The notes beneath the pieces were generated by a model that saw nothing but the letters and a program-made list of their open reading frames with translations, had not been told where the DNA came from and ran no database searches. Positions 11,021-20,320 of a stretch of 64,000 bases of DNA are shown piece after piece; the stretch's first letter is position 1, and each line of letters starts with the position of its first letter. Where the stretch lies: contig VJWM01000025.1 of NCBI GenBank assembly GCA_010909165.1, positions 310,001 to 374,000 on the forward strand, in the 5' to 3' direction. Origin of the DNA: Anthoceros angustus. Lineage: Eukaryota; Streptophyta; Anthocerotopsida; Anthocerotales; Anthocerotaceae. A program made the position numbers and the translations under genes.

Positions 11021-14000
11021 ATGCTCATGCCCACCATGGCTACTATGGCTATGGCGATGCAGAAGCAGAAGCAGAAGCAGCAGCCGAGGCAGCAGCAGAA
11101 GCAGAAACAGCAGCAGCAGCAGGCGGAGGCAGAGCAGTCGTGCTTCATGAGCCCACTGCCCTTGGAGCACTGCAAGGCGCAGCCGAGGTCGCGGCCGCCC
11201 ACACCCAGCGCTCAATTCCATGATCCCGACAGCGACATCACTCTTCTCCTCTCCGCCCCAGACGGCATCCACCATGCGCCACCTCCACCCACACTGCTCC
11301 CCCGGTACTTGCCCACTTCTATTGCTACACCTTTGCAATTCAACCTTCCGCTGCGGATCAACCCTCTTCACCGTGCTGACATGCCTCCTGCCTTCTCTCT
11401 CGGTGGTTGCAGGAGAGAACTGTTTCTCATCTGGTGAGGCAGCCCATCCAGCAACACCTCAACTACTCGCACCGTGCACATTTCCACCAAGCCACGCTGA
11501 TGCTTGCTTGCTGCAGGATCATTCATGCCAGCCAAGGATTCCAGACCACCATGCTCTTCCCCATGGTACACCAGCTCCAGACTTCTCTCAACAACCCTAT
11601 GTGTATAGTGCGTACATGGCAAGTACTACGCAGTAGTCTACTGTGCATTGTCACTCACTCCCATCGCTTGACGGTCCTTTGTGCTGTCCTATCCTACGCA
11701 GCTCGTGTTCATGGTGGACAGATATGGTGTAGCACCGAGAGGGAGCCAAAGTACAGGCAAATATGCTGGCCTACTGGTGACTTGATAACCCCTAGCTAGC
11801 TATTACAAGATGAAGAAGAAGAAGAAGCAATTTACTAGCCTCCTTGGCAACTGCCAAGGGGCCAACCTTTATTTACAGACTTGAGCTTACATACTTGTCG
11901 TGCACATGTGGCCTGGATGCAGGCGAGCTTGTTTCCTCTGGCGCAGTTCTGCACTTCAATCCTATGGGGAACCATATCGGACAGGACAGGGCGAAAGGTA
12001 CATCCACCTGTGAAGTTTAGGGTTTGCGCTCCCATCACACACTTGTACAGCATCACGACCGACACTCATTCCATGTGTGTTGCTTACACAGCCGCTTCTG
12101 GCATTGGGCAACACAGTGTCAGCAGCATCCGCATTCTTCCTGGGTCTGTGCAACACTTTCCCGGCAGCCTGCACCGTGCGCTTTGTGGGAGGTCTGCTCA
12201 ACGGAACCATGACCGTCACCAAGTCCGTCGTTGGCGAGCTCTGCGATGGGTGAGTAAAAGTAGGCGAGCCAAACTTTTCCACTGCCTCTGTGCTTGCTTC
12301 GAAGACCCGCCGATTGATTTGTCACTTTCGCCCTGGCCCCATGTGAACCTTGCGCAGAACCAACAAGGCCAAGGGTTTCGGAATCCTAAACCTGGCGTGG
12401 GGAGTGGGATCCGTGGCAGGTCCCGTCGTCTCAGGCCTTCTGGCACAACCTTGCACGCAGTATGGCTGGCAGCACTGCCCGCGCACGCTACAACAGTATC
12501 CATTCCTCTTGCCCTGCCTGGCTGCCACCTGTTTGTCCTTGGTGGCGCTCTGTGCTTCTCTGGCTGTCACGGAGACTCACCCCCGCTGCCGAGCCAAGTA
12601 CGAACCCATCAGCTTAGAGACGGCATCCGACTTGTCAGGCGATGCGTGTGAGGTGGCATCCTTGGAGGACGAGCTGGAGCATGAGGCTCTTCCGGTGAAG
12701 TCTGTGGACGCTGGAGATATCGAGTGCAACCAACATCATCCATGCGCTCTTGGCAATCTTGAAAATCAACACCCAGGGACACCAGCAGGTACAGCACAAC
12801 TTCTTTCACCTCTTCCACCATCTTCTCAGATGCAAAACTTTTATCCAGACGCTTGATTGGACACAACAACTTCCACGGTGCTTCCAGGACCTTTCAAGCT
12901 CATCATCCGCAGCAGGCCTGGAAGGGAGATGGAATTAGAACTGGTACCACCTACAGCCATGAAGATAGTTGCAGAGGCGACCGATGGGTGCCATGGACAG
13001 GAAGCTACTACGATGCACGCGGGTGATAGTAGTAACTTTGAGACAGCAGCAGCAGCGGTAGCAGCAAAGCTTGCCAGGAGCGGCGGCAGCAGCAGCAACG
13101 GATTGAGGCAGCGCTTCGGACGAATTGTTGCCAGCAAACTGCGTTTGCCCACCACCATCACCCCCCTTCTGCGGGACCGAGATGTCCTGCTCTCTTCTTT
13201 CTGTTACTCCATGACTGGCTTGATCTTCATCATCACAGGTAGCCGCTGGCAATTGGAGCTTCTTGACTGGTTGTTGTTGTTGACCTGTGAGGCTGTTGCA
13301 TTTTGCCTTGTGACATGCTCTACTCTAATTTCTTCCTTCCTCCACATGCGTGGAGCTCACCGCTGCACTGCACCGCACTGCCCTGCTTTCCTCTCCAGGA
13401 CAGAGGAAGAAAAATATAAAGCGGCTGACGTCTGTTTCGTTGTGTCAGATGAGCTGTTTCCCATCTTTGGAGCTGCTCCAGCATCCATTGGGGGTCTCGG
13501 ATTCAACTCCTCCTCTCTGGGCATAATCCTAGGCGTGGGTGGGGTTGTCCTGTTCCTGTACACGCTGTGCCTCTACCCTACTGTAGCTCGGCGGGTAGGT
13601 CCTCTGCGGGGATTCCGATACGGCATCCTGTGCTCAGCCCCTCTGTGGATACTCTTCCCAGCCACATCGCTCCTGCCTAGCATGCCAAGGCTCCAGTGGG
13701 CCTTCCTCATCCTGGCCATGGCAGCCCGGAGCGTGATTGCCTGCACCTGCTTCACCGGAGTCTTGATTCTGGTGAGCAACTCCGCATCACCCGCCAACAT
13801 GGGAGCTGTGACAGGCCTCAGTCACAGCTTCTGCAGCTTTTTCCGGGCCATAGGTCCTGCATGCGGCGGCATCCTGTGGTCTTTTGCGTCGCAGCAGACA
13901 TTTAGGTTCCACCAATTTTTAGCCTGGCAATTCGTCACTCTCCTCACTCTCCTCACCTACGCCCTCTCCTTCCTGCTGTCCCCGTCCTTGACCCAGCCCA

Positions 14001-14056
14001 AGGGTGAGGCCCCTGCCGCTCCTGCTTGCATGACAACATTATCTTCCAAACCCTAA
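11021..14056 (+). CDS. MFS transporter, zinc-induced facilitator-like (ZIFL) type
   Basis: Eight exons fit: 11021-11304, 11413-11433 (21-nt micro-exon), 11517-11622, 11923-11997, 12092-12249, 12358-12788, 12888-13238 and 13449-14056, giving about 677 residues. Visible family features are RELFLIW at helix 1, FQTTMLFPMV, the motif A loop GTISDRTGRK, GNTVSAASAFFLG, GTMTVTKSVVGELCDGTN, the 'NLAWGVGSVAGPVVSG' segment, and six C-terminal helices ending FLLSPSLTQPKGE. The central loop is long, acidic and low in complexity. ZIFL proteins are tonoplast or plasma-membrane proton-coupled carriers; substrate cannot be read here. Exon 3 is ambiguous: the frame giving DFSQQP and YVYSAYM, followed by a GCAAGT donor, looks more like the family but needs one missing base. 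The N-terminus is rich in Gln and Ala, and its start is uncertain. Confidence 0.8.
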
Positions 14057-14145
14057 GACAGAAAATTATGTCGATTCTTCCCCTCCTCCTCCTCCAATCC
14101 TAATATTAGTTGTGTCTTCTCTTATACCCTTGGCTTCCAATCTCG

Positions 14146-14745
14146 GCTCTTGTCTCCGCTACTTCTCTCGGCTCCTTCCCTCGGCTCCTTTTCTCGGCTC
14201 CTTTTCTCCGCTCTTGTCTCCGCTTCTTCTCTCGGCTCCTTTTCTCGGCTCTTTCCCTCGGCTCCTTCTCTCGGCTCCTTTTCTCGGCTCCTTCTCTCGG
14301 CTCTTTCCCTCGGCTCCTTCTCTCGGCTCTTTCCCTCAGCTCCTTCTCTCGGCTCTTTCCCTCGGCTCCTTCTCTCGGCTCCTTTTCTCGTCTCTTGTCT
14401 CCGCTTCTTCTCTCGGCTCTTGTCTCCGCTTCTTCTCTCGGCTCTTCTCTCGGCTCTTTCCCTCGGCTCCTTCTCTCGGCTCCTTCTCTCTGCTCCTTTT
14501 CTCGGCTCCTTCCCTCTGCTCCTTCTCTCGGCTCTTCTCTCGGCTCTTTCCCTCGGCTCCTTCTCTCGGCTCCTTCTCTCGGCTCTTGTCTCCGCTTCTT
14601 CTCTCGGCTCCTTCTCTCGGCTCTTCTCTCGGCTCCTTTCCTCGGCTTCTTCTTCTCTCGGCTTCTGTCGGCTCGGCTCGGCTCGGCTCTTCTCTCGGCT
14701 TCTTCTGTCGGCTCGGCTCGGCTCGGCTCTTCTGTCGGCTTCAAT
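14146..14745. repeat. Pyrimidine/purine strand-biased minisatellite (CTCGGCTCC/TTCTCTCGGCTC units)
   Basis: About 600 bp made of 12- to 15-base units built from CGGCTCC, TTCTCTCGGCTC and CTTGTCTCCGCTTC. The plus strand is almost free of A and the minus strand almost free of T. It therefore stays open in several frames and would encode Ser/Leu-rich (plus) or Arg/Glu/Lys-rich (minus) peptides; I treat these frames as by-products. The array lies between the converging 3' ends of the MFS and Nudix genes and overlaps the last codons of the latter. Confidence 0.9.
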
Positions 14746-15356
14746 TGATTGCCGGCTCCGGCTCCGGCTCCCGCTGTTTTTCCGAAGGAGAAGGAGAAAA
14801 CTCTGGGAAATCCGGCCGCCGTCCCAGAACGATGGACGCAGCCCGGATGAGGATGGCCGCCGTGAGGCCCCAGATCTCGAAGTCCCGGCCAGCCGTGCGA
14901 TAATGAAAATGGTGCACCACGTACGGCATGTTGAGCCACACGACCTGCGAGCTGCGGTGATTCCGATCCGCCAAAAACATATCCAGCGGCGCATCGAAGA
15001 TGTCGGCCACCTCCGCCTCGTTCAAGAGCGGCCGAAACGCGTCCCGGTCCGGCAAGAGCGCCACCACGGGGGTCACGGTGAGCAAGTGCTTGGACAGGAA
15101 GGTTTCAAGCTTGGCCACAACATGCACGCTGGAAGGCGGTAATCCGATCTCCTCCTGCGCCTCCCTCAGCGCCGTGGCCTTGAGGTCCACATCTCCCTCG
15201 TCCATCTTCCCTCCCGGCAGAGCCACTTCTCCTGGATGGCTCGACAGCCTGTCGGAACGTTTGGTGAGAATGACGCGCAGCCTGTTCTCCTCGTCCTGGA
15301 ACAGGCAGATGAGCACGGCCGCCACCTTCTTGCGCCGAATGTGGGCCGCCTGGTCG

Positions 15357-15389
<33 letters not shown>

Positions 15390-15712
15390 TCCGAGCCCGT
15401 GACAGGTCCCACTACAGCTTCCGGCCCGCCCACGCCAGACGCCACGCTCCCGCAGCCATCTTCGTCCCTCCAGCTGAATCCGGGAGTGCCGGGAGCGTGG
15501 TATCCGCGCAGCCTCTCCGCCAGCGCTGACAGGGCCGAATTCAAACCCTTGGTGTCGTCCACGGCCATGCCAATGCCAATGCCAATGCCCATGCCCATGC
15601 CCGCTCCTGCTCCTGCTCCTGCCTCTGGCCGCATTGATCGCGCTGGGATGGGATTATTACTGCGCGTCAAGCCCGCCACTGCGATTGCGCGGGCTGCCCG
15701 CAAAACACCCAT
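14741..15712 (-). CDS. Nudix hydrolase, CoA-diphosphatase type (NUDX11/15/22-like)
   Basis: Single exon, 323 residues from the ATG at 15712 (MGVLRAARA); an in-frame ATG further upstream at 15931 would add a stretch with no family similarity. The N-terminus is basic and could be an organelle presequence. It is followed by simple-sequence stretches encoding Gly-Ala, Gly-Met/Ile and Ser-Gly runs. The Nudix core contains SSHPGEVALPGGKMDEGD followed by ATALREAQEEIGLPPS, giving the metal-binding REAQEEIG helix. Downstream blocks (VTPVVALL, NEAEVADIFDAPLDMFL, GLTAAILIRAASIV) match plant CoA pyrophosphatases, which split CoA into phosphopantetheine and 3',5'-ADP. The EPEPEP tail merges into the downstream repeat array, so the C-terminus is likely variable. 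Confidence 0.85.
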
Positions 15713-15927
15713 ATCGCAATGCCCATTTACCCTTCCGTGCACATGCATACTACCACGTCCAGCATTAGGAGCTACCATGAGGCGGGCATGCATGCTACCA
15801 CATACAGGAGTCATCATCATTTTCCGCACTCTCTTACCTAAACCAAAATATTTAAAAAAATATTTAAGGAGGGAAGAAAAAATCAAAGGTCCAAAGAATA
15901 GAAAGAAAGTATTATGCATGCAAGCAA

Positions 15928-16059
15928 GCAAGCAAAGCTACATATATAGTGGCGAGAAGAGATGCACAAACAATAACATTTTAATTCTACCTCGCAAGCA
16001 AAGCTACATATATAGTGGCGAGAGGAGATGCACAAACATAGTATTTTAATTCTACATCG
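15928..16059. repeat. 66-bp direct tandem duplication
   Basis: Two adjacent copies, 15928-15993 and 15994-16059, each beginning GCAAGCAAAGCTACATATAT and ending near TTTTAATTCTAC. They differ at only a few positions. They mark the left edge of the AT-rich island upstream of the GDSL gene. Confidence 0.85.
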
Positions 16060-17198
16060 AGATAGATGCTTTTTCTAGAAGCTTCTTTGAACACGTTTCA
16101 CATATCGTGATTTCCTTTTCTAGATGTTTCTTTGAGCGGAGCACGTTTCACATATAGTATTTACTTGTTCTTATATTTGAGCGTTTTTAGAAGCTGATTT
16201 GTCACGGATTTATATTTATATTTATATTATATTTATGTATATATATTTATGCTTTGAATAATTTATATGTTGCTTCGATAACACACCGTCCCGCTTCACA
16301 TACATTGACATATCCAGAAGTGAATCACATTTCTCCTTACTACCAACACCATATTTTCATCCATTATCACAAACACAAACCTCCAAATACTCTTTTTTAC
16401 TTTCCATCTCCAAGTAAATGCACTCCACAAGTTTGCATAAAAGTGGTTTGAATGTGTGCACACATGGTTATATGTGCATTAATGACAGCCGGAAATGAGG
16501 TTTTGAACGGGACCACATGGACAAGGAAAGCAGATCTAAGGCATCAGCGAATGTGAATGTTAGCCGTGACCTTATCTTTTTTATGCAAAAAAACTTGCAA
16601 AAGACAGAGAATATTTAAGAAGCTTACAAATGTTCAGACCAAATTTTGGTGGGGAGGCTCATTTTAGTAGGATAAGTCTTTTTACGTGGATGATGTTCAT
16701 ATTTTTCCTTTGAAATCAAGTTCCTATACTTCATTATATATATTTCCTTCTCAAGAGTACTCTACTTGAAACTTTATATTATGCGTGAGACCACATAGTG
16801 AATCGTAATCTTTGTTCCCTCTTACGTACGTTCCTAGTTTAGAGCATAATTCAAAGCTATAAGGTTAATCATATAAATATGCTTTATTAGTTACTTTCCT
16901 AGTTAAAAATATAAAATAAATTAAAATTTATAAGGCTAATCATATAAATATGCCTCATCAGTTACTTTCCTAGTTTAGAATATAACTTAAATTTAAAAAT
17001 ATATATTTGACTAATCAGTATAAATATGCCTATGTAGTTGCTTGTGAACAACATGTTCCAGCTTGGAGCACTTTTCCCCAAGCACCAGTTTTTTATTTCT
17101 CTAGTGTCATTGGTAATATTTTTTCGTTGTCTTGCAATTCATAGTTAATGTGGAAGGATTAGTGTACACATCTTTGGGTCCATTAAATTTCTAAAACC
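16060..17198. other. AT-rich intergenic region with imperfect ~70-bp repeats
   Basis: No coding signal. Three related segments near 16855, 16925 and 17005 share the core TAATCATATAAATATGC followed by TAGTTACTTTCCTAGTT, spaced 70-80 bp apart. This is the upstream region of the GDSL gene, so the repeated blocks may carry promoter elements. The composition is far more AT-rich than the genes to the left. Confidence 0.5.
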
Positions 17199-19121
17199 AT
17201 GATGAAGAGCCTCACTAACAACTCATTGAACCCTTTGTCCGTTGTTTTGATCTGTATGATTTTGGGTTTGGGTGCTTTGTGGAATACAAACGTCCATGCA
17301 AGTGGTTTGAGGAATAGAAAGTCTCTTTATCCTGCAACTTTTGTCTCCAACAATTCCACATCTTTAATCTCCAACAATTCTACCGGGAAAGGTTTTGACT
17401 TTAGTATACCAAAAGCCAATACCTCTTTACAAGCTCTTTTTGTCTTTGGAGATTCGACTGCAGATGTGGGAAATAATGCACACTTATTCGGGGCACTTGC
17501 TAATGCTAATCACTCACCATATGGAAGAGACTTTGACACTCACGTACCAACTGGAAGGTTTTCCAATGGCAGGTTAAGTATAGATTATATAGGTACGTAT
17601 ATGTGGGTTGACACACGTGTGTCATACTTTTGAATACTTAAAATATGTAGCGATAAGTTGAAGAAGTCTATTTATCTACAATGTTTGGTAGAGTGAATAT
17701 GTGAAGTTGACGTAATTTGATATTTCTAAAATCATATTGAATGTTATGTTTTAGCGGAGGGTATGGGTCTTCCCTTTCCAGGCCCTTTCTTAGAGCTGAC
17801 CAATAGCACCAATTACACAAAAGGAGTAAATTTTGCATCTTCTGGGGCGGGAATTTTGCAATCTAGTGGAAGCGATTTGGTATAATGTTATTACATATTT
17901 TAACTTGTGCATACTTATCATATATTGCTAACATCCATTCATAAGAATCATGAGCAGAGAACTAGGATTGTATTAAGGATTTAATTTCATTTACTAAAAA
18001 ATTCTGATTAATCTATTTTTGTTTTTGTTTTTCACTTTTTGTTTTACAGGGATCTAGAATTCAATTAAGGATACAAATTCAAGATTTTCTCTTAGTAAAA
18101 AGCCGTTTGTCTACCCTTCTTGGTCCACAAGCCACAAACGACTTGATCGATAATTCATTATTTTATTTCTCTATAGGAAATAATGATTTTTTGCATAACT
18201 ATCTACCTAAATATTTTACTCATTCACAAAGCACAAATATCACTACTCTTGCAAACATCACCAATCCTATAAATATCACCAATACTGCTTCGGCAAATAT
18301 CACTACTCCACTACAAAACACAAATGTCAATCTTCAACCAATCAAAGATTTTAGTACTCTACTGGTCACTGAATTCAGCCAGCAAATTGAGGTAAACTCT
18401 GAAATATTGATTTTCTTGGTTTATATTTTAGTAATAAATCAGTATTATATTAATTATCTTAATTTTTAGATAATGTGCTAATCACGCTCCCTTCATATTT
18501 AGGTACTTATTGAGGCTGGAGCTAAAAAAATTATTATCATAGGCATTGGTCCTCTTGGGTGTACTCCTGTGGCTCTATGGCAAGGCAACAGCACCGACGG
18601 CTCGTGCATCACTAGAATCAACAATCTTGTAGAGCAGTATAATGGTGACTTGGTTGATAAGATTGTAGAAATGAACGCAAAGTTCAACCCCATGAATGTG
18701 AATCTAATAGTAGCTAGTGTCTTTGACATTTTAAAAGAGATCGTTTCATCTCCTCTTAAAACTGGTATCTTATACTATATTTCTAACTTTATCTCTTCAG
18801 AGCAATGGTTTTGCTTTATTTTTTAGATTTGCTTTATCAATAACTCATGTTATGTATTTAAAAATGGGTTCTCATGTCTGTGTTTGTACAGGATTCGAAT
18901 TTGGAAACGAAGCATGTTGCGGCTGGGGACCATATAGAGGTGCAATGTTATGTGTATTGAATTTGGAGGTTTGTACGGATGCCTCCATCTTTGTTTGGTG
19001 GGACCAGTATCACCCGACACACACAGCAAATGGTGTAATTACCTCACGCCTCTGGACAGGAGATAATGATGTTATATTACCTATGAATATCAAACAACTA
19101 TTAGAGTTGGCCCAATCCTAG
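17199..19121 (+). CDS. GDSL esterase/lipase (SGNH hydrolase), secreted
   Basis: Five exons: 17199-17592, 17755-17879, 18050-18391, 18503-18764 and 18892-19121, all joining in frame to 450 residues. An N-terminal hydrophobic segment (LSVVLICMILGLGAL) indicates secretion. Block I is FVFGDSTADVGNN with the catalytic Ser. The Gly block is NYTKGVNFASSGAGI, block III is FSIGNNDF, and block V is WWDQYHPT with the catalytic Asp and His. PTGRFSNGRLSIDYI and IGIGPLGCTP are also classical plant GDSL landmarks. An insertion rich in Asn/Thr between blocks III and IV has many N-glycosylation sites. Such enzymes hydrolyse acyl or acetyl esters in the cell wall or cuticle. Exons are strongly AT-rich, unlike most neighbours. 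Confidence 0.92.
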
Positions 19122-19839
19122 AATGGACACCCATCATTATTTTAGAGTTATTTAATGATTTATTTAGAATATCTCTACTAGGAATGCGACATCAAACTAG
19201 ATAGTCACACACCAACTGAAAGTTAATACCAATTATTTCCGCTATGTATATGTCAATTTGAAGTTTTTTTTAGTATCTCCTTGAGAATATTAACATTCGA
19301 ATAACAAAAAAATACATCTTGATATGAAGAGTACTGTATAGCATTTTGTGAGTAATGACTAATAAGCCTATTGATATTTACTAATAGGCTCTTATTGATG
19401 TCTCTTCTTGCAAAGATCTAAGCACACAAGATATCCCCGAACATTCTCTTGTAAGATAACTCGGTAAACAAGCAAACAAATTAAACACTAGTATACAAAC
19501 ATAGAGTCCACAGACAAGTGAAGACTTGCAGAAAAGGGAAGTCTCATCTATTCTAGGGCGATGAGGAATAACCCTCTAAAAGATCCACGCCATGGAGGAC
19601 TACCCCTCGTGGCAGTCTACCCTGAAATCACATACTACTCCTAAGATGTCAAAGTCGGGAATAAGGAAGTACCTACTTACCACCGGGGTTGAAGATGCTG
19701 CATCCCAGCATTCAATGTCATGAATATTGTGTTGGCTAACACCCTTTGCAGAATGATGAAATCTCGTTGCCGAAAGAATAACACCACGCAAGATAGAGGG
19801 AGTCATACCCCTTTCTTTACGGATGTGATATGCTTTAGT
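19122..19839. other. Intergenic right flank of the GDSL gene
   Basis: AT-rich at first, then near-neutral composition from about 19500. No recognisable gene. The stretch from 19560 on may be further retroelement debris, because it leads directly into the LINE tail copy, but I could not align it to the longer copies. Confidence 0.3.
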
Positions 19840-20040
19840 TATACAAAAACGAGTTTTTTATTGAGATGAAAAAAAGATGAAAAAAGCCCATCCAGGGAGG
19901 GACAACCAAAGGGGACCGGAGGTCGAATTGGAGAGGAGCAAATGAGCTCCCTACCTAAAGTCACCTACTGCACCCACAATGTCATATGCGGGAAGAATAA
20001 ACGGCCTGCAAACCACGGAAGTAGTCTTTAGCTATACAAA
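19840..20040 (-). mobile_element. 3'-end fragment of a LINE-like retroelement
   Basis: About 180 bp (TTTTTTATTGAGATG through CCTGCAAACCACGGAA) is recognisably the same sequence as 39525-39695 and 41505-41675. Shared landmarks are GAGCTCCCTACCTAAAG, CACAATGTCATATG and CGGCCTGCAAACCACGG. By comparison with the longer copies this is the 3' end of a minus-strand element, truncated at its 5' side as expected for target-primed reverse transcription. Confidence 0.75.
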
Positions 20041-20320
20041 CACGTCTAGTGTCTTTTGGAGAGAAGTCGATAATCGCTTACCTACTCAAGAAATGCACGT
20101 GTATTGAGTAGGTACAAATTACCAGCAAAGTTGCAGCCGAGTTTCATCGGGTGCAACACGGCAACGAAAGATGGTCTGCCATTCTTTCTTAGCCATACAT
20201 GTGTTATGTAGGCTATGTTTGTGTGTGAAGGAAGGGAAGCCAGCATGTGAATTTTTGCACACGAGTCCAACGATTTAGGGGATAAGGAGCAATTTTCCCC
20301 AACAGCTGGTGGGAGAGGAG

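Noticed and set aside
14106-14994. Several 210- to 330-codon open frames on both strands
   Set aside because: They are by-products of the stop-free minisatellite; the encoded Ser/Leu or Arg/Glu/Lys repeats change with frame and show no domain.
15713-15931. In-frame upstream extension of the Nudix ORF
   Set aside because: The added residues (FFLFFGPLIFSSLLKYFF) are encoded by AT-rich flank and do not resemble Nudix N-termini; the ATG at 15712 is preferred.
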